Shown: positions 40,665 to 50,660 of the stretch, piece after piece
Position numbering within the stretch: position 1 is the first letter of the stretch
Layout: the number at the start of each line of letters is the position of its first letter
NCBI GenBank assembly: GCA_946965045.2
Contig: OX337231.1
Location: 1,674,001 to 1,738,000, forward strand
Direction of reading: 5' to 3'
DNA length: 64,000 nucleotides
From: Epithemia pelagica
Taxonomy: Eukaryota; Bacillariophyta; Bacillariophyceae; Surirellales; Surirellaceae
Made by a program: the position numbers and the translations under genes
The notes under the pieces: model-generated
What the model was told of the DNA's origin: nothing
Database searches by the model: none
The model's input: only the letters and a program-made list of their open reading frames with translations

Positions 40665-43600
40665 ATGGATCAGCTGGGAGCTGATTTCGATGCCAGGGGG
40701 AATGTAATGACTCCGGCGCAATTTCAGGAGTATCGCTTGAAACGAGGAGAATGTGTGACATGTGGTCGGAAATGCTTTGAGAAGAAGAAATTTTTACGCA
40801 AAACTCCAATCACCGAGCACGGGCTTGTATTGAATGGCCGTTGTCTTAAATGTAACCCACTTGATTCTGGCGATGCATCAAAACAAGCACAAGGTGGCGT
40901 CATCCCTGCAGTATCGCGTCCAGCAACGAGAGAAGATCTCGCTCGTTTCACCAGAAGTTTGTCGAATCTTGCTCTTGGCAGTGCAGCTGCTGCATCAGGT
41001 GCCGCCCCAGCCTCTGCTTCCTCCTCCTCGCCTTCTCAAGGGGTCACCAGGGGTCAATCCTCCTCTCGTGCCTTGCGAGCATCTGTGTCTTCACCTCTCC
41101 CAGCTGCAGGGCCAGCAAATGGAAGTAGCGTCAGCAACAACAATAATTCGACAATGCCGCAAAGAAGGACCTCCACATCTCGCACGCAATCGAGCAGCAA
41201 CATTTCCGATTCCAGCCAACCACTCGTACAGCCACAACGACAGGCATCAATGAGAGCTTTGTCCACTCATTCCGAAACACCTAGCAATGCTTTGCCTTCG
41301 CCTGATCAAAGCCCAGCCAGCCACCAAATGCCCGGGCATATACCAAATGGTGAGCCACGGCGGATGAGTTTAAATCGACCACAGAAACAACCAGCGCATG
41401 GCAATAGCAGCATTCGCAGTTTAAGCCGAGATTCACTGAACAGCAATGATGAAAGCGTTGCTAGCTTACATGAAAGTATCGCCAGTCATCAAAGGGGGAG
41501 CTATGTCATTGACGAAGAAGCTTCATTGCATCAAGACTTTTCTGATCGACAAGATAACGATGGAGATTTTGTCTCACCGCGAACTGCGGTCGACCCACGT
41601 CGGGCTTCTTTGATAGACATAGCAAACGGCGATCCTCATAGCTTGGTGCTCTCTCCTAGTGCTCACATGATAATGAACAGAAACGGAGGATATCCCTATT
41701 ATGGAAGTGACCAAGACGAAGGAAGCTTCGTCGATGAGGATGCCAACGGGAACGCCAGCGTTGACTCTGGAGGGCAACTTCATCCACTCCATCATCATCG
41801 AGAACTCATGCGATCATATCATTCGGTGGGAAGTCGAGGTAGCCGTGATAGTCGGAACAGTCGTGGACGAGGCCACCACCCACATTCGCCGGGCCATAGA
41901 GGCAGTAGTTTGGGTCATCTTGATCGCCGTTATCATGACGATGACGAATCCTTCACCAACACATCGGAAAACTACGACGACTATGCACCCCTTCCAGATT
42001 TTCATACCGCGGATATAGTAGCTCCTACAGGAGAGGAGATTGAGGATGCATATGACCGAATGACTGCCCAACCTTCGTATGGACACCATTCTCCCACAGC
42101 ACTAGATCACTATCACGTGAACGGGGGGCCAGACGCCATTCTTGGAGGGCCATATGACACCCCCTTATCACTTGATCGCTTACAAAGTGAAAGGAGTTTG
42201 GGCAGTAGTCAAACAAGTGCTCACAACAGCAGCAATAACAACAGTATGAATATGCGGGCACTGGAGCTATCACAACGGAGTCTCCGATCTGATCGATCAG
42301 GGCACAACACTGAAGAAGAAATTGCCGCGTATGAAAGTCGCCAACAAAAACATGGAATTCTCAACCGTGGTGGTACAGTAAATTTGGTAAACATGACAGG
42401 CGGTTGTATGCATGGAGAAGGTTTCAACAGCACGAATGCCTCGAATTCTGTCCAGAGCTCCTCGAGCGAACGGAATATCTCGTCCCATCATGATCAACTG
42501 TCCATGCCGTACAACAGTGGACATGGCACTGTTCGAAGTGCTGGCAAAAACCATTTGAGTAGTCGATCTCTGGAAGCGTCCGTGTCGTCATTTGAAGAAG
42601 ATATTCTCACAGTTGAACGTCAAGAATCTATGAACTCGTTCAGATCTCAGGGACGAGGAAGTCGTTCCAATAGCTGGAAAGGTGACAACGGTGTGTCAGC
42701 TTCGGAATTGTTGGGTTCTTCAAGTACACATTCACATGGTCATGGTGGGCGACATGTCATTCCCAGTAGTGGGGCGTCGTATCATTCTTGTGACTACAGC
42801 AATGACAACGTCATCAATGTGTCTGGCCATTCCACGTCAAATCCAGGAAGGCCAGAAGGTGGGCTTGACCTCTACCTTGATCGCAACGCGAATTCTACCA
42901 GTACGGCCACCACTTACTTGACTGCTGGTCACGGATCCCGGCAGAATTCGCAAACTTCCGGGTTGAGTAGAACGGAAGAAGGACTCGAACGGCTTTCAAG
43001 GGTGGGCACTGATTTTATCCAACTTATTGATATTATGCATGATTTCCCGAATTCTGAGCCAGTACTGAGCAGTTGCATGCAAGAAATATCCAACATGCGC
43101 TTGTCTCCTGAAGACTGTGATGCTCTCGCGGAAGCCGGGGGTCTTGACGCTATATTAGAAGCAATGCGTTTCTTCCCTGAAGAGGCTGAACTCCATTTAT
43201 GTGGTTGTCGGGCCTTGTGCGACGTTTCTGGAACTCAAGGAAACCAGCTCGCGTTGGTCGACGGAGGTGCCGCTGAATTGTTGCTGGAAAACACCATGGA
43301 AACATTCGCCGATATTCCTGAACTTCAAGAACAAGCTATGGCTGCCTTGGCTAATCTAGCTGCTCTTGATGCCAACTTGGAGCACTTACTTTCGAAAGAA
43401 ATTGTTGTGCGTGTGGTGCAGTCGATGAATAGACATAGCAAAAATGCACAAGTGCAAATGAAAGGCTGTTGGGTTATTACAAATCTGGCATCTCATCCTA
43501 CAGAAATGAAGTCAATGGTAATGATGGCTGGTGGCGGCGGAGCGGTTGTATTAGCCATGGTTTTGCACGCAAAAGACGCACAACTACAAGAGAAAGGGCT

Positions 43601-44312
43601 GCAGGCTTTGAGGAATTTATCTGCGCATTGTGAAGAAAACAAAGTGGAACTGGCTCACATTGGTGGCATCCATGCTTCTATTGATGCGATGAAACTGCAC
43701 AGAGATGACCCATACGTACAGGAAGCTGGGGCCTGGACATTGTGCAACTTGGCAGGCAATATGAACAACAGGAAACAGATCGGAGAAGCTGGTGGTATTG
43801 ATGTTGTTGTTCGTGCGATGTGGGTTCATTCAGATCAGGTCTCTGTCGGCGAGTGGTGTGTTCGAGCCCTTTTCAGCCTAAGCCTTTATCCCGCTAATTG
43901 TCGTTCGATTTTGGAAGTGAACGGCATCACCGCCGTGATAAGCGCTATGCAAGGGCATGAGAAGTCCTCGTTTGTACAAGAGATGGGCTGTGCAATTTTG
44001 AGTAATCTTGCGAAAGAAGAACAGGCCAAAACACGCATTGTCAACGAGGAAGCATTGGACGCGATTGTTCTTGCGATGGTACTATATGGAGAAGATGCCA
44101 GGGTACAAGAGCAAGCATGTCAAGTTCTGTTGCGACTGGCCATTGCACCAAACGTAACCCCGATGCATGCCTCAAATGTTGTGGAATTGGTCAAGGTGGC
44201 AGCTGGACGGTTTCCTGAGAATTGCGGAGAAGCAGCAGAGGAGTTCATCAGCATGCTGACAGAGATCACCCCCGGTTACATCGAAGGACAAGGAAGTATT
44301 CCGGTGAGCTAG
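40665..44312 (+). CDS. Large armadillo-repeat protein with N-terminal cysteine-rich motif, 1215 aa
   Basis: The ATG at 40665 begins MDQLGADFDARGNVMTPAQF. Near the N-terminus is a small cysteine motif, CVTCGRKCFEKKKF followed by GRCLKCN (CxxCxxxC...CxxC), which probably binds zinc. A very long low-complexity region (residues about 90-770) is rich in S, N, H, G and R, with SRGSRDSRNSRGRG-like patches, and is likely disordered. The C-terminal about 430 residues are tandem armadillo-type repeats, each about 42 residues: LDAILEAMRFFPEEAELHLC, GCRALCDVSG, AMAALANLAA, GCWVITNLASHP, KGLQALRNLSAHCEEN, AGAWTLCNLAGNMNNR, CAILSNLAKEEQ. ARM repeats bind partner proteins; I cannot assign a specific role. 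Single exon. Confidence 0.82.
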   Translation: MDQLGADFDARGNVMTPAQFQEYRLKRGECVTCGRKCFEKKKFLRKTPITEHGLVLNGRCLKCNPLDSGDASKQAQGGVIPAVSRPATREDLARFTRSLSNLALGSAAAASGAAPASASSSSPSQGVTRGQSSSRALRASVSSPLPAAGPANGSSVSNNNNSTMPQRRTSTSRTQSSSNISDSSQPLVQPQRQASMRALSTHSETPSNALPSPDQSPASHQMPGHIPNGEPRRMSLNRPQKQPAHGNSSIRSLSRDSLNSNDESVASLHESIASHQRGSYVIDEEASLHQDFSDRQDNDGDFVSPRTAVDPRRASLIDIANGDPHSLVLSPSAHMIMNRNGGYPYYGSDQDEGSFVDEDANGNASVDSGGQLHPLHHHRELMRSYHSVGSRGSRDSRNSRGRGHHPHSPGHRGSSLGHLDRRYHDDDESFTNTSENYDDYAPLPDFHTADIVAPTGEEIEDAYDRMTAQPSYGHHSPTALDHYHVNGGPDAILGGPYDTPLSLDRLQSERSLGSSQTSAHNSSNNNSMNMRALELSQRSLRSDRSGHNTEEEIAAYESRQQKHGILNRGGTVNLVNMTGGCMHGEGFNSTNASNSVQSSSSERNISSHHDQLSMPYNSGHGTVRSAGKNHLSSRSLEASVSSFEEDILTVERQESMNSFRSQGRGSRSNSWKGDNGVSASELLGSSSTHSHGHGGRHVIPSSGASYHSCDYSNDNVINVSGHSTSNPGRPEGGLDLYLDRNANSTSTATTYLTAGHGSRQNSQTSGLSRTEEGLERLSRVGTDFIQLIDIMHDFPNSEPVLSSCMQEISNMRLSPEDCDALAEAGGLDAILEAMRFFPEEAELHLCGCRALCDVSGTQGNQLALVDGGAAELLLENTMETFADIPELQEQAMAALANLAALDANLEHLLSKEIVVRVVQSMNRHSKNAQVQMKGCWVITNLASHPTEMKSMVMMAGGGGAVVLAMVLHAKDAQLQEKGLQALRNLSAHCEENKVELAHIGGIHASIDAMKLHRDDPYVQEAGAWTLCNLAGNMNNRKQIGEAGGIDVVVRAMWVHSDQVSVGEWCVRALFSLSLYPANCRSILEVNGITAVISAMQGHEKSSFVQEMGCAILSNLAKEEQAKTRIVNEEALDAIVLAMVLYGEDARVQEQACQVLLRLAIAPNVTPMHASNVVELVKVAAGRFPENCGEAAEEFISMLTEITPGYIEGQGSIPVS

Positions 44313-44526
44313 CTAGCTCTCATTTTAACATAGAACAAAGAGGATGGTATTTATTCGAAAGCTAATAGACAATACATTTTGAACGCAAGAACTTCCTGTT
44401 TCTTCTTTCAACTTAATTTTATCTTTGCGATCACGTGAAACCCCTAGGGTCCATTCATTCTGTCCAATGAATGCGGGATTATATGATTGCAATGCTGAAT
44501 AAGATTTAACTGTAAATAGAATATCT

Positions 44527-46347
44527 TCAACGAAAGAAGCGTTGTAACGCGACGGGAGTCACAGTATCCGCTTCACTTTTAATGGCATTACCACTGCTAT
44601 CAGCTTCGTTGGCAGACTTGGCCTCCTTTGACTGACGCAGTTTATCTCTGTTTCCCTTCTCAACGTTCCGCTGTTTACGACGCAATTTTACCTGTATTTT
44701 ACTTTGCCCTCTTTTCGTTGTTGAGAGTTTCTTCGTTGGAACAACCTTGGCGTTTGCCATTTCCTGAAGATCATGTACTCGTTCTCGTCTTATGTGGTGT
44801 TCACTGGCTTCAATACCGGCAACTTGATCCGGATCCAGCGCTATCATCTCTGGTCGGAGCTTATCCAAAAGAGCGCGGACTTCTGCTTCTCGTCTCTGCT
44901 TCGCATCAGCAATCGGGTTCAGATTATATTCAGACGTATCAATTTGTGGGTCACCTGCACCAGGTATCACCATTGACGATATCCCTCTCCCATGTCCAAC
45001 ACCACACACATCTTCAAACGGTCGAAAGCGAACAGTCTCTATCGGCCCACACCGCGGAAAGAGCTGATGCATGTAGGGGCCCCGTGCGAGAGATGTTAGC
45101 GCTTCGCTTGACCAGATCGACACGTGACCTGCGTGTCCAACCGACAACATTCCCCGTTGAGAAATATCTAGAGATGTCGGGATTCCTGCAGCACAATCGT
45201 AGTAGTGGAGCTGCTTATACATCCGAAGGTCCCATATTCGCAATTTCCGATCAGCGGCTCCCGTAACCATCGTGTGCCCGCTTTGATCAACAGCTAAAGA
45301 TGTAATTGCAGAACCCTTGTGGCAGAGCATTTTCACTAAAAATCTTGATGTCGAGGGACTCCATAGACTCACTGTTCCATTTGAATGACCAACATGCATA
45401 ACCGCATTTGCAGGATTTTGCCGAAGTACTCTACATGGAACAAGTGTCCGATGTGATGCAACATGCTGACCAGTACTTGTGTCTTGATATTTTAGCCATC
45501 CAGTTCTCCCAATAGAGACAAGCAACCAGTGATACGGCAAAAAATCCAAGGCCACCGGTTCATGAGTCTCAGACAACCTATGTATTTCGATGCCATTGTT
45601 ATCGTAAATAAAAGCGTTGTTCTTCTGCGCCACTGCTGTCAGGGTGAAGTTGTGTAGAAAACACGCATCTCTGACTCGCTCGCGAACATGAAACTCTTTC
45701 AAAAGTGATTGTTGATTATTATCCAAGAACGCGACATGGCCTTTCTCGCCGTACAAGACGCTATACCTACCAGATGTATCATACTTCATTCCATATGGCG
45801 CACATTCTGTAAGAGTCAAGTCGAAAATATTTCGTGAAGTGTCTGGATCAAGGTGATCGCGCTTCAGTTGAGTTTGAGACAGTCGATAAGTTCTTTCCAT
45901 ATCATTTTCGGTTTCAATCATTCCTGGCTTTGTAGTTTCGAGTATTTGTTGCGCTTGAGCTGACGCCACAGCAGCTTCAAGTCGCCTAGTCTCATGCTTT
46001 TCAAGACGAGATTGCAGCGATCGGTTGCGCCGTCCTTTCCTCCGTTCCAGAGCTAGTTTTTGCTTCTCACTTAGCGAGGCTAAGTTTGGATTTTGATCGT
46101 CTGCATTGAGAATTGCCTTTCGTTCTTTGGATGCACTTACTTGGCTGCTACCAAGAGCGAAACGCTGAAGGGACGGTGATGCGGCAACTTGTTCTCTCAG
46201 ATCCTGAAGCTTCTCATGAGTTTGTTCCGACGGAACGTGTATGCCACGAGCCACCACATTGGACACGGGTTCTCCATCGTCTCGAGTGGAGTTAGCCCCA
46301 ACCGAGTCGCTGAGAAGACGGCCTTTTCCAGAGTTAGCAGTTGCCAT
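44527..46347 (-). CDS. UTP7: UTP7/WDR46, WD40 subunit of the small-subunit processome, 606 aa
   Basis: The ATG at 46347 is the first in frame. A basic N-terminal part (ALERRKGRRNRSLQSRLEKH) is followed by a seven-bladed WD40 propeller: GMKYDTSGRYSVLYGEKGHV, FLHNFTLTAVAQKNNAFIYD, EPVALDFLPYHWLLVSIGRT, MHVGHSNGTVSLWSPSTSRF, TMVTGAADRKLRIWDLRMYK. The segment after the propeller (ETVRFRPFEDVCGVGHGRGI, PGAGDPQIDTSEYNLNPIAD, KRREAEVRALLDKLRPEMI) is the diagnostic BING4CT region of UTP7/WDR46. A lysine-rich tail ends the protein. UTP7 acts in 18S rRNA maturation in the nucleolus. It converges with the armadillo gene (214 bp). Confidence 0.95.
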   Translation of the reverse strand: MATANSGKGRLLSDSVGANSTRDDGEPVSNVVARGIHVPSEQTHEKLQDLREQVAASPSLQRFALGSSQVSASKERKAILNADDQNPNLASLSEKQKLALERRKGRRNRSLQSRLEKHETRRLEAAVASAQAQQILETTKPGMIETENDMERTYRLSQTQLKRDHLDPDTSRNIFDLTLTECAPYGMKYDTSGRYSVLYGEKGHVAFLDNNQQSLLKEFHVRERVRDACFLHNFTLTAVAQKNNAFIYDNNGIEIHRLSETHEPVALDFLPYHWLLVSIGRTGWLKYQDTSTGQHVASHRTLVPCRVLRQNPANAVMHVGHSNGTVSLWSPSTSRFLVKMLCHKGSAITSLAVDQSGHTMVTGAADRKLRIWDLRMYKQLHYYDCAAGIPTSLDISQRGMLSVGHAGHVSIWSSEALTSLARGPYMHQLFPRCGPIETVRFRPFEDVCGVGHGRGISSMVIPGAGDPQIDTSEYNLNPIADAKQRREAEVRALLDKLRPEMIALDPDQVAGIEASEHHIRRERVHDLQEMANAKVVPTKKLSTTKRGQSKIQVKLRRKQRNVEKGNRDKLRQSKEAKSANEADSSGNAIKSEADTVTPVALQRFFR

Positions 46348-46587
46348 TGTCACGAGATCTGTAGTGGCCTGCTCGGATGGATGAGGAAAGGCGGACAGTC
46401 TGTACGTCGTCAGAACGTCCCCTCTCCAGTTAAGTCATGCGACAAGGGTAGGGGTTAGGGGTAGCTCCACAATGACAAAAACCATGAACCTCTCAAAACC
46501 TCCTGTGTACTTGTTTTACAGATGTTGACTCAGCTTTCCAAAGCGATCGACTTGTCTTGCAGCGTTCTGTGGATTGATTGTAGCAAT

Positions 46588-47759
46588 CTAAGAGATCAAC
46601 TTTCTGCAGGAGACACCGCTAGCGTGTGCTTTTGCGTCTTGCAAGAAGTGTTGCATCCCCATAGCGCGGTAAACTTTATGCTTTCGACCTCCTGACAAGA
46701 AATCACGCGTAATGTATTCATTTTGATTCTCCGCAACACCCACGACAGTGATGGTACGATTTTCAGTCCCCACAAACGTCCCCGCGTGCACGGGTTTCTT
46801 TCCGGGCATTGCTAGATCAACCCATGCTCCCACGTCTTTTCGGAATCTCCGATACGCTTCATGCAAAGCATGCGGACCCGTCGTGAAGGCTGCGTTTATC
46901 TTTTGGACATCATTATGTAGCAAAACATTCTCCAAGGCAATTTCAATGGCATAAGCCAATATTGGATGCCTGGGCGATGCAGCAATAAAAAACTGAGATA
47001 GCAAATGATACTGCTCCACCAGAAAGAAAGCGTCAGCATTCCCATTGTTCAAGATAACCTCTTTCGTTTTCTCGTTGGGTCGTGAATCGATATCTGCGTA
47101 CACGCCTCCGTACACCTAGATAGGACTACCATGTGAGATCACCAATGTTTCCATCCCTTGCGACATCTGTAGGGCCTTCGGAACTTGGCAACACTTACCC
47201 ACAATACAAGATATCTAAAAAGATCTGCTTTGAGGGTGCCATGGACAAAGCAACGGCTTGCGATTTTCCCCAGCAGTGGAAAATCGTTTGCATGTTCTTG
47301 AAAAAACTCATCAACGTTGGAATCGTCGTACAAATAGTATCCCCACCCATCTCCAAATTTCCATTCCTCAGCAGCTTCTGATAAAGTTGATACAACACAC
47401 TTGGATTTGCATGTTTGAAATACCTGTTTGGGAATACCGTTTGGTTTTTTGCCTGATAAACCCGACGATTGACGACGAGTTGGGACATTCTCGATAAACG
47501 AAAATCCTCGACTAGAGCACCTCTCGACCTCATCCTTAACCGAAACAGTAGCAACAGCCCCACGTGTGCTTTCAGATGTGCTCTGTGTCTTGAGCAACTG
47601 AACATACGGCAACCTTCCGGCATTATTATGGTGACTGTTTCTCTGGTTGGAACGGGCCATGTAAAATATACTGATCCAGCAACATAGAATTGGTATAATG
47701 ATGAGCAGTAAAAATCTCGCCAGAAATCGGCCACGACGGTATTTCGCTTTGTTCATCAT
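46588..47759 (-). CDS. GT32-type glycosyltransferase, OCH1-like, type II membrane protein (two exons, 362 aa)
   Basis: Exons are 47759-47199 and 47115-46588, with an 83-bp intron bordered gtaagt/ctag, phase 0. An N-terminal anchor (FLARFLLLIIIPILCCWISI) places the catalytic part in the Golgi lumen. The GT32 signature spans the splice: GTLKADLFRYLVLW then VYGGVYADIDS, which holds the DxD metal/sugar-nucleotide site. IPKQVFQTCKSK upstream is the usual start of the domain, and FFIAASPRHPILAYAIEIAL with TGPHALHEAYR follow. OCH1-like enzymes add alpha-1,6-mannose in fungi; the sugar used here cannot be told. Divergent with the pseudouridine synthase across about 150 bp. Confidence 0.88.
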
Positions 47760-47912
47760 TGCGTAAATCGATCAGCGAACAAGGTCATCATTGTAGACTG
47801 TTGAGCGCTCCATGATCGCCGGTCCGGAATCGGAAAGGGTGTGGTTTTCGTCGTTGCTCATCTCCTACTTTGCTATGAATGCTACCTGGGGCTGCGGCAT
47901 CATCAGTCACGG

Positions 47913-49307
47913 ATGCAGTCGACGACCCGTGAACGAAAAGCGCCGATCGACCATGTCGTCGAAATGTGGAAACGGCATCAAACCTTGAGGGCATTGAGAA
48001 GGCTTCACCGATCAACTCGTTTACCTGTATCTGGGCCTGATGCTCCCACCTTAGAATTGGGAAATCAATCTTCGTCTTTCATGTCAAGCACCGAAGTGAA
48101 ACTTGTGTGGGAACGAACGACATGTCAAGAGGGGGCTGCTGCTGAAACATGTGATCATCGTTACAGAACAATCCATCTGATGCAGCAGCACCAAACTCCA
48201 TATAAAAATATGACTTTGAAGAAATTAGATGAGTCGGTAGTTGCTGTTCGTCAGGAGTCCGAAACGAGCAGGAGCAAGAGTGGTAGCGAAGTGGAAGGGG
48301 TCCCTGATTCTGTCTTGCAGTTTGAGCGTCAAAAACGCAAATTTGCGCACGATAAAGTCCTCGGTATCACCCCCAACTCTCTGGATGTTGTGTATCATGA
48401 TGACCATATCGTTGTCGTGAACAAACCATCAGGGGTACTGACCGTTCCTGGACTGAATGGACGTCCTTCCATTCTAGATTTAGTGTACGACAACTATGCG
48501 AAAATTGACGACGACGAACCGATGATGAAAGAGCACATGATCTGCCATCGTTTGGACATGGATACTTCGGGACTAGTCGTTTTTGGAAGAAGTCGATCGA
48601 TAACTCAAAAGATGCAAGCCCAATTCCGAGACCGCCAAGTTGAAAAGGAGTACAAAGCAGTTTTAATGGGGCATTGGCCATTGGAGCATTGCGACAAGGG
48701 CCGTATTGACCTACCCTTACAAAAAGATGTATCGCACCCTCCGTTTATGCGTGTGTCGACGCCAGAGTACCAGGCTGAAGCTCTGGAAGCGCTCGATCAT
48801 CTTCAACGAGCTGGCTGGATCAAACTTATTCGGAAAGCTCCGAAACCCAGCCAGACAGATTTTGCAATCGAGTCGATCGGGACGACTCCATCACACAAAC
48901 TTCCCTATACAAAGATTCGATTGGCACCTGAGACGGGACGCACACATCAACTTCGAGTCCACTGCGCCGCAGTTGGCTTCCCTATCGTTGGTGATTCCAC
49001 CTACTCCCTATATGGGGAAGCAGCTCACAACGGAGGTCTTTCCAAGGAAGATCGAATATTGCAGCTCGTTGGAGAACCCCATCATCTACAATATAGCGAA
49101 GCAGTGGGTCCTGAAGATGATAAGTTCATACCGGTGCCTCGCACGCCCTTGTCAATACAAAAAGAATGGACCATCGCATATCCACCCGATGTGAATCCAA
49201 TGTGCTTGCACGCGTACAAACTCTCGTTTTACCACCCAGTTCGTGGCGATGAAAAACTCAGTTTCGAGGAGGAGCCGACATTTGAGAGTTTCTTGGAAGA
49301 ACTTTAG
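47913..49307 (+). CDS. RluA-family pseudouridine synthase, 464 aa
   Basis: The first in-frame ATG is 47913; the frame is open a little further upstream without ATG. The N-terminal about 160 residues are unlike known domains. The catalytic domain shows VYHDDHIVVVNKPSGVLTVP, the active-site motif HRLDMDTSGLVVFGRS with the catalytic aspartate, VEKEYKAVLMGHW, RLAPETGRTHQLRVHCAAVG and FPIVGDSTY, all RluA-type. No S4 domain is apparent. It would isomerise uridines in rRNA or tRNA. The N-terminus might be an organelle presequence, but it is not distinctive. There is an insertion between the catalytic blocks (APKPSQTDFAIESIGTTPSH). Confidence 0.9.
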   Translation: MQSTTRERKAPIDHVVEMWKRHQTLRALRRLHRSTRLPVSGPDAPTLELGNQSSSFMSSTEVKLVWERTTCQEGAAAETCDHRYRTIHLMQQHQTPYKNMTLKKLDESVVAVRQESETSRSKSGSEVEGVPDSVLQFERQKRKFAHDKVLGITPNSLDVVYHDDHIVVVNKPSGVLTVPGLNGRPSILDLVYDNYAKIDDDEPMMKEHMICHRLDMDTSGLVVFGRSRSITQKMQAQFRDRQVEKEYKAVLMGHWPLEHCDKGRIDLPLQKDVSHPPFMRVSTPEYQAEALEALDHLQRAGWIKLIRKAPKPSQTDFAIESIGTTPSHKLPYTKIRLAPETGRTHQLRVHCAAVGFPIVGDSTYSLYGEAAHNGGLSKEDRILQLVGEPHHLQYSEAVGPEDDKFIPVPRTPLSIQKEWTIAYPPDVNPMCLHAYKLSFYHPVRGDEKLSFEEEPTFESFLEEL

Positions 49308-49572
49308 TTCTTTTGTACGGGACCACCTCCGCCGTGGTCGAAATACGGTGCATCAAGATTTGCGATTACACGATGCCCGTTTCGGGTTCTGGTGGTCCTT
49401 CACGACTCTCATCTCAATAGTTCTTGTTGCACTGTACAGGAATAGATATAACTCGGGGACGTAGATAACTTCAATTCGCGACCGGAGCCACGAACGAATA
49501 ACGAAAGCACGATGAAGAGAAGTGAAGAACCAGGAATCTCGAAGCTGTGCAAAAACATGGCAAGTCAAGCTT

Positions 49573-50012
49573 GAAAAGCAAGGCCTTTGCCTCACTGGGC
49601 AAGGTTCGAGGAAAACCACGCGGAACAAGAGCAGAGCACAAGCTTTGGTGAGTCGCTCAAAGACAAGGAAAATTGCTCTCGTCCACCGCAGTGGGACGCA
49701 GAGGATGAAGACTTTTGGAGAGAGACCTTGGAGCCAATCGAATTTCGTGTCCTGCGCGAACACAAGTGGGATGCCAGGGCATCATCTCTTTATTCTAAGT
49801 TATTTCCCGAAAGTGGCTACTTTGCATGCCGTGCTTGCGGACAACCGATCTACAATGCTCTGCATAATCCAAGCCTGAACAGCTCTGGCTGTTGCATCGG
49901 GAGTAATGATCGAGCCGTGATGGTTCAAGATACAGAACACCAGTCATCACAGAAACGTGCGGATACACAGTGCGTTCAGTACATGTCGAGTCTCGGCCAT
50001 GTAAATACATAA
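49573..50012 (+). pseudogene. Truncated MsrB (SelR)-like gene remnant
   Basis: The open part reads FRVLREHKWDARASSLYSKL, then GYFACRACGQPIYNALHN and SLNSSGCC, which correspond to the start of an MsrB domain with the first zinc CxxC intact. It goes on to QCVQYMSSLGHV (compare CxxCxxHLGHV, second pair degenerate) and then stops. The catalytic RYCIN segment is missing. No ATG exists in this frame; a small intron (gtgagt at 49650, ccgcag before 49694) would link it to an upstream open frame that also lacks an ATG. Most likely a decaying copy. It contrasts with the gene at 35841-36362, which keeps the catalytic end but has lost the zinc pairs. Confidence 0.45.
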
Positions 50013-50660
50013 AACTTTCCAACAAGTCACGATTGTAAAGTGTTTTTTTCCACAAGCGACATGCTGTGAAAATGGACTACCCATGTCCTACGTACGTGAC
50101 AAGCCAGATGATGATCTTTGCGTCAGAAATGCAATTTTGCCACATCCATTGTCCTTGTTGGAAAACAAACCAGTAGCAATCTTTGAGTAATAGAAGATGG
50201 CAGTACATGTCCATTGAATGAAAGTTGACTACGGTAGAAATAAGTCCATTGATGATGAAAGTTGACTTGAAAATAGTAAACTCCTCCTCCTAGAGAGCTA
50301 TTCGTCTGAGTTCAGTATGAACGGGATGGGTAGGACGTTAGTCTTGGGGTGTGGGGTGGGAAAATCCAGAATGACCAGCTGTACCAAAATCGGAAGAACT
50401 ATCAAATAAGAAGTACAAATGGTTAAAAATGAGCGTTGCTCAAACGGTTAAGTATATAGACCTTGTATTCAGTGATTAATATTTTAATGTTGAGTCATGG
50501 TATGATCTGCACCTGCGCCTCCAACCGCGTAACATGTGAGTATGGGCTCACCCTTCACGCTTCATTTATATCAGTGTAACCTTCCCAACCATCATCATAT
50601 GACTCGAACGAGCCTTTTCTACTGGAGTGCTCGTATGAGAAGTTTGGAATGACGTTATGA
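50013..50660. other. Intergenic, no gene recognised
   Basis: AT-richer than its neighbours, with a direct repeat of about 18 bp (ccattgaatgaaagttgact against ccattgatgatgaaagttga) near 50212 and 50247. Confidence 0.4.

Noticed and set aside
47814-47912. Upstream ATG (47814) as start of the pseudouridine synthase
   Set aside because: It is in a different frame that ends in a stop near 47986; the first ATG in the synthase frame is 47913.
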